64,000 bases of DNA from Cerrena zonata (Eukaryota; Basidiomycota; Agaricomycetes; Polyporales; Cerrenaceae), in NCBI GenBank assembly GCA_038087015.1, contig JASBNA010000010.1:558001-622000 (forward strand). The letters are read 5' to 3'. How positions within the stretch are numbered: position 1 is the first letter of the stretch; every line of letters starts with the position of its first letter. The position numbers and the translations under genes are program-made. Positions 11,359-23,400 of the stretch are shown piece after piece. The notes under the pieces are model-generated. The model searched no databases. It worked only from the letters and a program-made list of their open reading frames with translations, and had not been told where the DNA came from.

Positions 11359-13806
11359 ATGATTCTACTTATCCTTCTCCCTGTTGTACTGATATCCCGC
11401 TCGCTCGCTCAGGATTACTCCATCCCTTTGCAATGGGTTGTAAGTAATCAAAATTGAAGCTATACTCCACATTCCGCATTGATCCTCCAACAAGAATACC
11501 ACTTCGTCCTTGAGTCGAAATGACAGGATCAAACTATCTTCAGACGTGTTGGAAACTCTCGATCCATTGTACAGCTCAATTAATGGGACAATTCCAGGTA
11601 TGTGTCGGCCATTGTCGTCGTCATACCTTCCGAATTTCAAAAAGTCATTGAACTTTATGTTTACACACGACAGCCTTGCAATTTTTCGAGAATGCGGACC
11701 TCTTTATCGCTACAACTATCTATGATTCCCTAGCGGCTAGCGAGAGTAATCGCGTCGCCTCCAGGGGTCGGTTTTCGTTCATAACTGGTCAGCTTGCTCC
11801 TGAAACGTGAGTATACTTGAATATGCGTTTTTCAGCCGTAACGGTACTTAATCATACTTTTAGACTAGCTTTCGGTGTCGATTTGTGAGTTGAATACCTG
11901 ACGAGGATGTCTATTTGGCTTACCAATGTTTAGAGTGTGGGGCATTGCGGCAATCGAGGCATTCAAGGCTTACAACGACACTTATTTTCTGGACAATGCT
12001 GTCGCCATCTGGCAGACGTATAGTCCTTCAGTAATTACCCAATCCGACGCTGACCTTGGCCGTTATGGCCGGAACGATGCTACCTTTCCCTCTACATGCA
12101 ACGGATGTGAGTCCATCCTCGGTTGTATGAACAATGCTCATGAAGATCCAAGATTCCAACGCGGGTGGTGTACTCTTGGTAATTTAGCCTGTCCATTGAT
12201 CATCCAATGTGTGTTGATCGGGAGACATGAAAGATTTCGAATATCACAAACCCTTCACTCATTATTGGTACTACAGGCACAGGGTATGTTGTCAACTATC
12301 ATATCTTCAAATCGAAGTTGAGATACCGAGAACTTGTTTACTAGAAACTATATGGGGTAGAGATCTTTTGCCTTTCCTCCTGGTCGAAGCTGACTTACAA
12401 ATAATTTCTTCTCAGGCTGTCAGCACACTTGTTTAATCTTACCAATCAACAGATGTACCACGATGCAGCCCAACTGTCGATGACATTCATCCGATCCCAT
12501 CTGCTGAATTATACGGACAATGGCACCATTGTCCTTCATCCTTATTTCGAGCTGATACCCTGTCAGCCGATAGGGGGAGACGTATCTTCTTTGAACTCCG
12601 GAGTATATCTAGAGGCCCTAAGTACCTTTGCATATGCAACTAATAACGATACCCTTATGCAGGAGTATGGTTCAAACTTCCTCATTCATTTAGATGATTC
12701 CAATGACGATTCCGACAGAGCAAATCAATTTGCACTGAATGCGATGAAATTCTCGCCTTGGAATAGCGAGAATGGTGTTGTACGTGAGGGTAAGTATATA
12801 TACCTTCGTACTGACATATCGCAATAATTATACACGGGATTTAGATCCATCGAACCTCAATGCCGGCGCACCACTGCGAGGTACGGATATTCTTATTCTT
12901 CTCATCATGACGTTCTAACTTTATCTCTACTAGGTGCACTCATGCGGGGCCTGTATAGACACTGGACCCATAGTCCAAAGGACAGTGAGATCGCTAAAGT
13001 GATCAAAGCATTTCTTCTCGTTCAGGTGCAACATATTCTCTGTCATCAACTATTATGACGTATTATATTGATTTGTTTCACAGTATAATAATTTACAGAA
13101 CAATGTTCAATTCAACACTAGCAGATACTCGCCTGATTGGAAAGGTCCTCCTATGCCATCTCTTATTCCCCGGGGTCAGCTGAATGCTCTCGATGTCCTC
13201 AATTTTGCAATCGGCGTAGAAGGAGATCCGCCTCTAATGTATGTTCCACACCCGCTCTCATTATTATCATTATGTGGGACATTGATTATGCGGACCCTTT
13301 TTACGTCTAGGGTAACAACACACTCCCTCTCGCTGGGACATATTATCGGGGGAGCGGTTGGTGGATTCGTGCTTGTCGCGATTGCAGCTCTTGCACTTGC
13401 GATATGCTACCGGCGTAAAACTCAAAGTCGCCGAAATAATTTACATTACGGCAATTCTGAGACTATTATGATGAACGAGATTGTGCCTGTCCCTCGGAAT
13501 CAGGGTCCATTTATTGAGCCCTTTCCCCCGCCATTCCCTACATTGGGTACGTACTCAGTTGTGCATCTCACGACTCATGCTCAACTTTGCTATTCAGATT
13601 TACCGAATTCTTCCAAATTGCGGAACGAGTTTCAACATGTGTCAGCTACTCCAGCAGCGGTCGCACACGATTCCCCACCGTCTCCGTCTCCTCAGCCACC
13701 ATCGCCACCTACTGCACCACAAGAGCATGAACGTCGAGTATATTCTGATTTAAGCCTCAGTATTCCATCGAGTGCACCACCGGAATACCAAACCGTTGTC
13801 GGTTGA
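11359..13806 (+). CDS. GH76-like membrane protein, copy B (best reference copy)
   Basis: Start ATG 11359 (signal peptide ILLILLPVVLISRSLAQDYS). First exons are 11359-11439 and 11495-11597, then a series of small exons. Ectodomain blocks: NTTSSLSRNDRIKLSSDVL, FFENADLFIATTIYDSL, VWGIAAIEAFKAYNDTYFL, FPSTCNG, LSAHLFNLTNQQMYHDAAQ, NSGVYLEALSTFAYATNND, LMRGLYRHWTHSPKDSEI and PRGQLNALDVLNFAIGVEG. A transmembrane helix (GGAVGGFVLVAIAALALAI, about 13351-13407) and CYRRKTQSRRNN follow. The cytosolic tail carries EPFPPPFPTLG at an exon end, a Pro/Ser-rich stretch and a terminal PPEYQTVVG. No break was found. GH76 enzymes cleave alpha-1,6-mannan, but the canonical Asp-Asp pair is not evident here, so catalysis is uncertain. 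Paired with the LRR-like gene upstream, as in copy A. Confidence 0.85.
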
Positions 13807-14330
13807 GTCACAGGGTAGTATTAATAAATTATTTGGTGTTTCTTATTATATTCATATACGGGGTCAGTGCTTTACCAATCTCATACAATGAAATGACCGA
13901 GTGCTGCATGGCGGATGTTCATGCCAGTGGTGTTTGCTTGGCTTTATTTGACAATATCCTCTGAAGAATGGTCATATTTGCCATATGTTCGACCGCGTCT
14001 GAAGAGTGTCGTAGCAGCCGTGCCGCACTAGTAGTAAGAGAACCACGGCGGTGATGGCATGTACCAACCAGATGTTGGACATTACCTTTGAGATAAACAA
14101 TTCAAACTCCCCTGCGTGGTTACCACCTCGAAGATACTACCCGACACAAGGCTCTTCCTAGTTCTAGTCAAGTGATGCCCATACTCCCCTTGACTTTATC
14201 CTTTCGATCCGAATTCCAATCGTTTCCACATGTGTCGAAAGTGAATACGTTCGATGTCGATATGGCTAGTACAACAATATACTGCGCCTCAAGCAAAGAG
14301 TCAGGAGTTCCAACATACAAACACCGATAG
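13807..14330. other. Intergenic, no gene supported
   Basis: 3' flank of GH76 copy B. It carries another copy of the recurring TTTGAC...CATATTTGCCATATGTTCGAC motif near 13945-14000 and leads into duplicated block A. Confidence 0.4.
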
Positions 14331-14540
14331 TTCAGAACTGCGCAAACCTCTTTGCTTAACACAACTTGTCCCGTTTCCGACAGGTCCTTCGAATGCCCCA
14401 TGTCACATACACGGATTGTCAGCCACACCCGCAAAGTGAACGATCGATTGGTGTATGACACTGTTATGTCCCGCCCATCCCTTTCAAGCACGGTCTGCCA
14501 GCTGAGAAGTAGTCAGCCTCTCGCCAGTCTCTGAGACCTC

Positions 14541-15293
14541 TATAAGAAATGCCGTCCAGCCTACTTCGACTTCGCTCACCTCTTCATCCTCTTCCACCAC
14601 CTCTCCCCTTCCTTCATTATTTCTTCCCCCTTCCTCGTTCTACCCTCCCCTTTCCTTCCTTCCTTTGCCCTTCTTCTTATTATTCCCTTCTCTTTTCTTT
14701 CTTTATCCCTTCCTTTCACCGTTCTTCCTCCCCTCCCCTCCATTCTCCTTCCACCTTTACCTTTCTTCATTATTTCTTCCCTTTCTTTCATTATCCCCTC
14801 CCTCTCTCCGTTCTCCCCTCCCCTCCTTCCCTTTCCCCATCCCCCCTCCCTCTTCCTTCTTCACCGTTCTCCCCCCATTCTCTGTTCTTCGATATCAAGG
14901 TGCGTGTTTTATCTATTAGAAAGGTGAGTGTTTCATTCGGAAGGTAGGTGCTTCACGCTTGGACAAACTCACGTTATAGACCTCAATACCCTCGGATTTC
15001 AAGATACAAAGACTTCAAGCTCCAAAGACACCAAGACTTCAAGCTCCAAAGACATCAAGACTTCAAGCACCTCAAGACATTAAAACCTCAGAACCTCAAA
15101 CCGTCCAAGCATCAAATCCTCCAGACCAAAGGTATCAGCTCATTTTCCCCGTGTATCAATACTGACCAACAATGTTTACCGACCTAGGTCCTGGGGAGGG
15201 CACCGCAAGAATGTGGTGTCCAGCGCCGACCTTTACGTGGTCCCCGGGATAAGTACCTCTTGTCTCGAGAAATCGAGGCGGGAGGGAAACTAA
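14541..15293 (+). other. Spliced transcription unit X, copy A (TATA, pyrimidine leader, two introns)
   Basis: TATAAGAAA at 14541 is followed by about 340 bases of nearly pure C/T. Exon 1 ends ATATCAAG at 14899, with a GTGCGT donor at 14900 and an alternative GTGAGT donor at 14924. The acceptor ends at 14979. Exon 2 (14980-15131) contains tandem 24-base repeats encoding PKTPRLQA-like units. A 56-nt intron with branch site TACTGAC runs 15132-15187. Exon 3 encodes SWGGHRKNVVS...ADLYVVPGIST and stops at TAA 15291. Exons 2 and 3 join in frame with 86 open codons. The only ATG in exon 1 (14549) overlaps the TATA, so either the start lies elsewhere or this is a spliced non-coding or decayed transcript. 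Family not recognised. Confidence 0.4.
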
Positions 15294-15299
15294 CGGCGC

Positions 15300-17160
15300 A
15301 AACTTCAAGATTCGATGTTCCATTTGAAGCAGGTGGCTGACGCTGCTGTGCCGAGTTGGGGTCGGGAGCGAAGATAAGTCAACGCTGATTTCGAAATTTC
15401 TCGTATGGTGGCTGACATCACTTTGGTAGAGCCAAGTAGGTCAGGGGGATGTTCGAGCCTTGATGAGGTGAATTTGAAATGTCCTGTTGTATCAGTTTCC
15501 GACGAAGCACGTCAAAGGTAGGCTGACTTTGCTGGCGAACAAATCCTCCCTTGTGATTCCGATCTAAACTCAGATTTCCATTAATATCCACATCGCTTCA
15601 TCTTAATTTGATAAAAATATATTATTCCCGTTTCTTCCGCTGTGGACCTGTAACATTTTTGTGTTAATACGACTCGCTTGTATAGACCACACGGCCTGAG
15701 CTGTGTCCGCAAGATACGCCTTTAGAGTCTTTATATTGCGATTGCAAGCCTCTAGTGCAACTTCAGGCGGCGTATCGACCGAGCATAGAGTTATATGGAT
15801 GATATTCACGTAAAATGCTCGATAGGGTAGAGTACAACTCAAGAGTTCGACTCGATATCGACTCGAAAGGATCTTGTAGATTGTCGGGATCGAGTGGTCT
15901 TCATAGAGTTTGGCCAGATGTTACACTGTAACCCTCAAGAAAGAGAGGTAGCAACATAGACTGAAAGCCAGCAAGACCAAGAGATTCTACTGAACCCGTC
16001 ATTCGGAATGGAGAGGCAAGTTGCATGATCTTCGAGATGATGACTTGAACAATGGATCTGGCTGTAATGTTCATTACCGATATAGATGACGACCTCGAGT
16101 CCAAAAGTGATCACACAGAGAGTGCATCGACATCGACAAGGCCTAGTGGTATAAAGGATGTAAAATGTGTCGCTCGACCGGACCTTCAAGGCGACAATTA
16201 ACACGTATACTTGTAAGATCCAGGATTCCAACGGGAGATTTGTGTTGCTTGAATGTGCGACACCACATTTGCCACGCCACGGTACCTCTAAAGTCAACTA
16301 GCACTGACGCATTGAAAAGGGCAACGTACCATCGTTTGAGCTTCGTTAAACGTCCCTTCACATATTTGCAGCCCTTGTCAATGATACGTCTACGCCCGAG
16401 TAGCAGCGGTGGAGCCAGTTGCGTTCACCGGAGTGTTCAAGTTGTCTAAGTCCGAGCCGTCACTTGCTCGAACAAATAAAAGCCGTGCTGTTTAAGCAGT
16501 AGAGGAATAGAATGAATCAACGAACAAAAGTGTCTGGACCTGGGACTCCAGTGTTGGCTGAAAGAGCAGGAAAGAAGGACGCGTTTCGAAAGCGCCAGTC
16601 TCTTTCGTCTTCGCAACTCCTCTCAACTCACCACTTAACTCTATCGACTTCTCTTGCACGACTCCTGCACGTCCGCGATATCTTGGTGTTAGTTTGAACA
16701 TCGCTCATCTTCAGAAGAAGAAGAAAGGCATATAATCGGCAATACGACCGTTCTTTCTCCCCCGAAATTTCCTGGATGCTTCAAGCAATCTCCGGAGCTC
16801 AGATCTCAACCTGAAGCTCGACTCTATGCAACCCATGGATTGGGATTCACATTAAAGGTGGTTCAAGGCCAGAGCAAATCGGGATCACGGAGAGGTCCCT
16901 TATTCGATTCGAGCACGATCTCGACGGACTGACCCTCTGCTTAGGACAAGGTCGATCGCTCTCCTGCCGACGAACGACAATCCATCCATTAGAAACATAA
17001 CGATCACGGCTTGCCAGAAATGATACCCGACTTCAATCTGAGTCGAAATCATACATGAAAACGAGCGATCCTTTTAACCTCGAGAACAACTTTGAGACGA
17101 ATATTTTCCCCTGAAAATATCGACACACACGTTGACTCAGGCTGTTTCCCCAGTCATGCT
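15300..17160. other. Block A left half, decayed sequence
   Basis: Aligns patchily with 33800-35350 in block B. Minus-strand frames near 15600-16450 are shared with B and with 22290-22760 (for example VYVLIVALKVRS versus VYVLVVAFDARS). Stops and frame changes interrupt them and I cannot assemble a gene. The gaaagcgcc motif lies near 16590. Confidence 0.3.
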
Positions 17161-17292
17161 TTAGGTGGTCCCAGCTTTCGGGCCAGGATTCTGTGACTGC
17201 AATACGTCATCTAGATGTCGACTGCACCTTCGCAGACGGTCATCGACTCGAGTTCGTTGCCCATCGTCTACCCGCGTCGATTGTTCCATGGA

Positions 17293-17960
17293 TCAACTTT
17301 GTAAGGGTGAGTACCTCATGATCTGTGATCTTCTAGCTACCAATGGCTCTTTTCCCCAGTACAAGCCATGAGAAACCACTGAGCCTTCGCTGAGGCAAAT
17401 TGACCAGAGCCATTGGTCGTTGCCTCCTTTTCCAAGATGGGAAACCGGTATTAAAGCGTGGATATGTAGCGCAATCGCAAAATGTCTTCCAGACGTCAAC
17501 TGCAGTCCGATTCGGACAAGGTCATTCATCGGTTCAACGAACTGCGCTGTTCCATATCCTTCGATCTTCTCGTAATCAGCGCGAACTCTATCGTCTCGGT
17601 TATACTCGAGGTAGTTTCGAACCATCAACACCAGTGATGTGCGGCGTACTCACAACATGTCCTTTGCATGCCGATGTTGCCTTTGGAGAAGGACATTGAG
17701 CAGGTCCATCACCCACCGGCCTCAATTGTTGATTGAGTTTAGGAAGGTAGGCATGCGAGCATCTAGTAAACAAACCTGCCTGGACCTGGATGGTCTAGCT
17801 AAGGTAAGTTTACAAGATGTTACTCATTGTTGCCATTCCCAACATGGGTCCATGGGGCTTCAGAATCACCTAGAAGGTACTGGTATTTCTATGTCTTCAA
17901 TGCAAACAAGATAGAGGATCATCAATGACATACCATGACAACTACAGGCCTTGTCTTTGT
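17293..17960 (-). pseudogene. Minus-strand coding relic Y, copy A
   Basis: The minus frame through about 17560-17640 reads RVRADYEKIEGYGTAQFVEP, matching HIRARPEYQRLEGNRTTQFV in block B (about 35700-35790). Amino-acid similarity exceeds what the DNA alone would keep, so this was coding. Flanking parts do not stay open and no complete exon chain was found. Family not recognised. Confidence 0.3.
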
Positions 17961-18276
17961 TGTTTTCAGGCACCCAGATTGGGTTTTTGTTTCCAATTTG
18001 TCTAATGCATAAAAATAGCAAGAGACAAATAAGAACCAGAATCCAACCTGATGCCTGTAAATGTCAATATCCCCTTATTCGAAAGATGTCAGTGCGCTGC
18101 TCTGGAATAGATCATGAATTGGTGATACCGATTCAGTGTCGCATGAGAAGCTCTGCGTCATCCTTTTAGACACGTACTGTTTCTTTTTCTATCACAGAAC
18201 GACGCGAGAACATTGTCGAACTACGACTGAGACAACGACATTCCTCAACTGGCCACCGAAACAAGGAGAGCAAGAT

Positions 18277-18308
18277 ACGCGACTACGATCACGTGTAGGA
18301 TGTTCAAC
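18277..18308 (+). promoter_or_regulatory. Conserved CACGTG promoter block, copy 2
   Basis: ACGCGACTACGATCACGTGT followed by AGGATGTTCAAC, 201 bases upstream of the ATG at 18509. Same element as at 9631 and 36552. Confidence 0.6.
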
Positions 18309-18427
18309 TAGGTCCCTGCGCTTGAGCTCCCTTTTGTTGTTCCAGTTCTAACCTATCTGCTCACGCGGAAACACCAAAGCAAACCCTCAGTTCCACACAA
18401 GATCTGACAACGTTCGAAGGCACGAAG

Positions 18428-18491
18428 GTGAGCATATCGTGTCCGAGTGGCTTTCTTGTGTTCTCGTCTCATACTATCCTAAATTTCGCAG
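18428..18491 (+). other. 5'-UTR intron of LRR-like gene 2 (64 nt)
   Basis: Donor GTGAGC at 18428 and acceptor ttcgcag ending at 18491, 17 bases before the ATG. The same length and position occur in the two paralogues. Confidence 0.6.
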
Positions 18492-18508
18492 TCCGTATAA
18501 CAATAACC

Positions 18509-19564
18509 ATGACAGATCATCTCGAAGATCACGAAAGCATCATACACACCGACACCAACACCAACTACTCTACAACCTCTAATCGCCTTTCCTCTAACGG
18601 CGGTGACCCTGAAGAACACACAGATCACCCGGCTTTTCCTCTAGGCCTTAGGGTCTCGATTTCCCAACTCTCAACATTAGTCCTCTCCCTCGGGTCTAAC
18701 GGGACCAACACTCGAGTGGATCCCCAACGTATCGTGTCATTTCTCGCTCAGTGTCATAACCTCGAAAATCTCTCCCTCCGCAACGTGATCACAGCTCCCC
18801 CGTTCGGTATCCCCTCATACAACCGAGTGTATCTCTTCCGCCTCCGGTCCCTCTGTGTCTCCGATGGTGCTCGTGAAACAGCATCTATACTCCATCACCT
18901 TGTGATCCCCTCCGACGCGAAAGTCGACATCAATATGATCACCTTACCAGATCTCGAAGCCCTCTTCGATATGTTCTACTTTGTTGGCCGCACGCTTCGA
19001 AGTGGCTTCATCTCGATGCGACAGATAGTCGAAGCCCTCAGTCTGCAACCAACGATCGGAGGGATGGTAGTTAAAGCCTACGTTGACATACCTGGCTTAC
19101 AAGATATATGCGATCCAGAGTCGGCAGCCTCTGTTCGACTTTCCTTTCCTGTTGCAGATCAAAATCGATCGTGGATGAATGGATTGTTCTTGGCGATAAC
19201 CACGGATCTGCACATCTCCTCGATCAAGCTACTGCTTATGGGAGACTTGGCTGTCGAATACCTGGCAGATGCAGCCTTGGCATCTTTCCTCAATTGCATG
19301 CCGATGATGGAAAGAATATGCTTGGTTGAAACAAAGCTAGATGTACCTGTGGACATGTCACACTGGGAAGCTGTAATAACCCTTGGCTCGGGCAAACAGC
19401 CCGAACTGGCTGACATCTACCATGAGCTCGTGCGAACTGTTAATGCCGAAGTGTACTTTCGAAGTCTCTGGAGATTATTGATAAGTTGTGAGGTTTCAGG
19501 GCTCGGTGTTTGTGATGTTCGCGTGGAGCGCATACGAGCCGTGGGTGGAGAGGAGGAAGTTTAG
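18509..19564 (+). CDS. F-box-family leucine-rich protein lacking an F-box, paralogue 2
   Basis: 351 residues from ATG 18509 (MTDHLEDHESIIHTDTN). The frame is open further upstream, but that part is the 5'-UTR intron. The N-terminal 50 residues are low-complexity Asp/His/Thr. LRR-like segments follow: ISQLSTLVLSLGSNGTNTRV, LENLSLRNVITAPPFG, RLRSLCVSDGARETASILHH, ALSLQPTIGGMVVKAY, ISSIKLLLMGDL and MERICLVETKLDVPVDMSHW. No F-box and no membrane or signal segment. It is over 90 percent identical to the copy at 36784, with mostly single substitutions and no frame break. It sits in duplicated block A, downstream of the CACGTG block. Likely an intracellular partner-binding protein derived from an F-box ancestor; function unknown. 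Confidence 0.78.
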   Translation: MTDHLEDHESIIHTDTNTNYSTTSNRLSSNGGDPEEHTDHPAFPLGLRVSISQLSTLVLSLGSNGTNTRVDPQRIVSFLAQCHNLENLSLRNVITAPPFGIPSYNRVYLFRLRSLCVSDGARETASILHHLVIPSDAKVDINMITLPDLEALFDMFYFVGRTLRSGFISMRQIVEALSLQPTIGGMVVKAYVDIPGLQDICDPESAASVRLSFPVADQNRSWMNGLFLAITTDLHISSIKLLLMGDLAVEYLADAALASFLNCMPMMERICLVETKLDVPVDMSHWEAVITLGSGKQPELADIYHELVRTVNAEVYFRSLWRLLISCEVSGLGVCDVRVERIRAVGGEEEV

Positions 19565-20450
19565 TAAAACATGAAGAAAACACCTGGATTCTTCTGTCTT
19601 CTGCTATAGTATATCGACAATGTCTCTGGAGTCATTATAGACGAGGCTGTTTCGGAGTCTTCAGAATTATATTCTCAACCCCCTAATTCACAAGCCGTCT
19701 CCGGGGATTATGACGTTAAAGACATTGCACGACCCTCAAGACTCGGTACTTCGTTTGCAGTGGGTCTGGAAACACTTAGATGTCCTGCGGTAGGAATACA
19801 ACTTGATCAACAATCTAGATATATCGAGATCTGCAGTATACGGAGTATTCAAGTTGGGATAGTGTTTGGCATTGCTTGGCAGCAGCCTCCAAGTAATGAC
19901 CATATTCGGTATATCCGAATAATCTGACGGGTTGTCGAAACAATTGCGGTATCATTTAGGCTTATGAAGTTTGCAGAGAGTTTCTATTACCACAGAATCT
20001 CCTTCAGCTACTCTTGGCTTGCAGCTGGCATGTCCCTAACCCAAGTTCAGCGGTGAAAAAGATACAATGATTGAAAACGGACATCTACAACTAATCTAAC
20101 AAAGTACTACTAATGAAAGAGACCTCGCCGATCTGGAGTACTCCTACTTAAAGGGACCCCATGATACCATCTACAAAGTGCTACTAATGAAAGAGACCTC
20201 TAGATGTTCAAGCTGTTTTTAGCCCATAGGTATCTCCACACCTCGTATCATACACTCATCGCATGCCGCATTCTACAGCATTCAACAAAGTCTCCCACAT
20301 CCCCATCCTACCCGACATTCAAATCTTCACACTCCCACGTGACAGATCCGCCAAAGCACGCGGATATAGAGAAAACTGGCAAATAAATAGGAACGGAGGT
20401 CCGGTATTGTCGAAGGGACCCAGGTATTCAAACGAGTTCACCATCGGGTT
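19565..20450. other. 3' flank of LRR-like gene 2
   Basis: No coding sequence. It contains the recurring TTGGC...CATATTCGGTATATCCGA motif near 19870-19915 and the short tandem duplication listed separately. Almost identical to 37843-38690. Confidence 0.4.
20099..20201. repeat. Short tandem duplication
   Basis: A 28-base stretch (core ctactaatgaaagagacctc) occurs at 20099 and again at 20173, an offset of 74 bases. The same pair is present in block B at about 38377-38477, so it predates the block duplication. Confidence 0.6.
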
Positions 20451-21580
20451 CAGATGATATTCCAGTTGGAATATCTCAGCCAGACGGGCTTGCTGATGAG
20501 GTTCAGCACTATACGTCCACAGGTGATATGGGTAAATCTTGTTTAATGAGATTGTTTGAGGGAGAGTAGACAGAAACGAATGGTATTCTCGACGACATCA
20601 GTCTGCATGTGAACAGATCATCAACATCAAGTTCGCATACTGAGAATTTGGGACCAAGCTTACCGATCATGAGAAGATACCATCATTTAAGAAAGTGTGA
20701 TGTGTCAACCCGGGACAGGAGTCTACGATGCACATGATATCAGCATGAGCCCGGCTTGTGTTGGACGAAAATGAGATAACGTACCGACCGGGGACATTTC
20801 ACCACTTATACCCGTATCCAGACCAAGGCGATGTTCCCCTCCAAACGACGGAGAGTCTGAGTATAAAATGAGTATAAAATTGACGAATGAATCTGAGAAT
20901 AAACATACCGGGGTGAGAGATCGTCTGTGTGAACGCGGAAACAAAAAAGGCAGACATCGAGGCTCGCATCCGTGCGGCGGCGAGTTCTAAACGAAACAAT
21001 AAGCACAAGATTGACCAACAACATCGAAAAAACATACTTTGAAAGCGTCTTCATCAAGCCAAACGTAACCATTGCTATCTTCAAAATCCTGTTCTCTATC
21101 GAACTTGGCACTGATAATATCGTCGCTGTATTAGCCAGGCGGTTGTGGAAGTAATGGAGGACAACCCTTACCTAGGAAGGTAACATGTAATCCCCGCTGC
21201 TCACGTATGTGAGGCTCTAACACCATATCGTTGATGGGTCGGGACCGAGAAGTAAGATGTATGTTCTCTGAGGTTGGGAGGCTGACGAGGGTGACGGACT
21301 GTGAAAACGATGTTAGCATCTGATATTGGGTTGGATGTAGGCTGACCGGAACTCACCGAGGCTGAATGTCTGGAAGAAGAGTAACAAAGTGCTGGATGTT
21401 ATTTCTCCAGCACCCGTAGTGTCGAGTGCTCGTTGCTATACCGAGACAAAGGTTAGCCACTGTCGAGTTCTAGTAACGATGAAGCTGAAGGGCTTACCTG
21501 AGAGAGCTCAATGCTCGCTCGCAGCGGCATGACACCTGCTTCGACCTACGTATGTAGGGAATGCGGCGGGCAGAAAAGGG
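20440..21580 (-). pseudogene. Minus-strand multi-exon gene Z, copy A (disabled)
   Basis: Counterpart of the minus-strand gene at 38692-39680 and highly similar in DNA. In the exon reading HLTSRSRPIND...HVTFLGKGCPPLLPQPPG the next codon is TAA (21131-21133), where block B has TCA. The last exon is also shifted by small indels after GTCGTCGAGAATACCATT, ending early. This copy therefore appears disabled while the block B copy stays open. Confidence 0.45.
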
Positions 21581-21939
21581 CATCTTCGGTGTCATCGCGT
21601 CTTGCGCGGGCAGGACAGAGATGGAGGTGCATCTATGTATGCGAGGATGGGTTGGCGGCTAGTACGAAGCGGGAGGCCAAGCAAGCTCCTAGTGACCCAC
21701 TCATGTTAGTGACGATGGTGGTGGTAGGAGGGGAAGATGGGAGGAAGGAAGGCGGGCACTTAGCCGCAGACTTATACAGTTTCTCAAATGGGTGAGGCTG
21801 ACATTCGGTCACATTTGGGAACTTTGACATCCTTCGCTGGGTTGACTGATCTGTATCGTAACACTAAATAGAGAAAAGATATGGAAACAACAACAATGAT
21901 TCCAGACACGCTACCAGAATTGAAAGAATAATATTCATG

Positions 21940-23400
21940 GCTTTGCTAACACCGAGGAAGAAAACGTCTCTGTTCTTGCTTTGTAAGTGCAACAGTCTTG
22001 CATCGTAGGTCTCTTACCAATAACCATGAGGCTAAACTAGACCTCCGAAAGTTTAAGTTTCTTTGAAGAAACCCTTGACTTTCCGGGATTGTAGTGGTAA
22101 CCCCACGACAGATACGCCCAAATTTACGCATTCGACTTGCACGATCAGCCATGGAACCACACCTTTGGCTACCTGAGCCATCTTGCACGAGCAAAACAAT
22201 TACATTTGGAGAAGTGTATGGATATTCAGAAAGTCGCCGGTACAAGTCTAGGTAGAGATCACTGTGAACCAGAGTAGCGGATGATCTCCATATTCTAAAG
22301 ATCTTGAGCTTTGCGACATAAGAACATGGCACGTAGCTCCGAGGGCATAGCAAGGGTCCTCAAAATTAATGAAGTGAAGGTTGATTGACTGAGAGAATGA
22401 TAGCAGCTTGTTCGACAATCGGTACCAGCATGATATGGGCATCTTGTGGTAATAACTATAGGTTTGACCCGAATATCTAGACATGAGGGATAAGTACGTT
22501 GCTCGTGCTTTCGATAACGCATTGCCAGTTTGGGCAATAGATGAGTGAGGCGATCGTAGATAGGACTCAGAGTTACCAAAGGCCGATACACGAAGGTCTT
22601 GTACAGGGAATCAAAAGAGTCCCGCCGGGTCGACGAGTGACTGAGTCTGTTGTGTAAATTTCCCGGGTCCTCGGTACAAAAAGTGAAGCAATGCGTTCCC
22701 GATCGTGCATCGAAGGCTACAACTAGCACATATACTGACGAGACTGAAGAACACAACAGGAGACACTTGACTAATGTATGACATCAGGTGCGCCACAGTT
22801 TCGATTATCATAGCAAAGACATGCAGTGACCCATGAAGACAGCAACACCAAAACGTTGGAATAGCTCACATACCATTTTCAAAAGCGTGTCGAAGTGTCG
22901 TCCAAGTTTGGGTAGTAAGTACCTGTTTGAAGAGGTTCGAAGCAACGGGAGTGATGTTGTTGAAGAGTCGAAGGAGCCAAGCTAGTCAATTGACAAAGAA
23001 TAGAGGTGGGAGAATGCCGCCAGTCTTCTAAGTGCAAGACTCAGTCCACCACTCCTTCGATCGTGACAACGATCTCGTCGAATATAATTCCCAAACCAGA
23101 GAACCGTCCAATAGATTTTGGTAAAATTGAGGGAGATGCTGGGAGGTAGGAAAGGAATGCGGGTCTTGAATGCGCCTATCACTTCTGGGCCGGTCAGTTA
23201 AGCAAGAGAATATGGCGTAGTCTGAGATCCATTGAAGTAGTAAATCGAATAGAACCGACATTCGGCTACGTCTTCTACGTGGAGCGCAGGGTAATGAGTT
23301 CTGAGCAGGCGATGTGCTATTGACGGGATACTGAAGGACCTCCAGGCCTCGTCTCCAGTTGGTCTCCAGGTCGATTGTTTGTACGACGTGATGCCTTCGA
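21940..23400. repeat. Third, strongly diverged copy of the block A/B left half
   Basis: Minus-strand similarity to 15600-16700 (VYVLVVAFDARS near 22700 versus VYVLIVALKVRS) and a GAFKTR-type stretch near 23150. The latter corresponds to the gaaagcgcc-motif region of A (16590) and B (34990). Frames are broken and no gene can be assembled. Followed at 24336 by an LRR-like pseudogene, the same order as in A and B. Confidence 0.4.

Larger units (their letters stand above)
14330..21825. repeat. Duplicated block A (direct repeat of 32830-40068)
   Basis: Same order of elements as block B: TATA and pyrimidine-rich leader, spliced unit, minus-strand segments, CACGTG promoter, LRR-like gene and minus-strand multi-exon gene. 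From about 18237 to 21825 it is nearly identical to 36512-40068, with an offset of about 18.27 kb. The left half (14330-18236) is more diverged, with gaps and frequent substitutions. This suggests two duplication ages, or gene conversion of the right half. No transposase, reverse transcriptase or clear terminal repeats were seen. Confidence 0.85.

Noticed and set aside
14576..14791. Lys/Arg/Glu-rich ORF on the minus strand of the pyrimidine tract
   Set aside because: Complement of a low-complexity leader; composition explains it.
14549..14899. Ser/Pro/Leu/Phe-rich ORF in the pyrimidine tract (and its counterpart from 32833)
   Set aside because: A nearly pure C/T tract cannot contain stop codons, so openness is meaningless. 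The ATG in A overlaps the TATA box, and the ORF in B starts upstream of its TATA.
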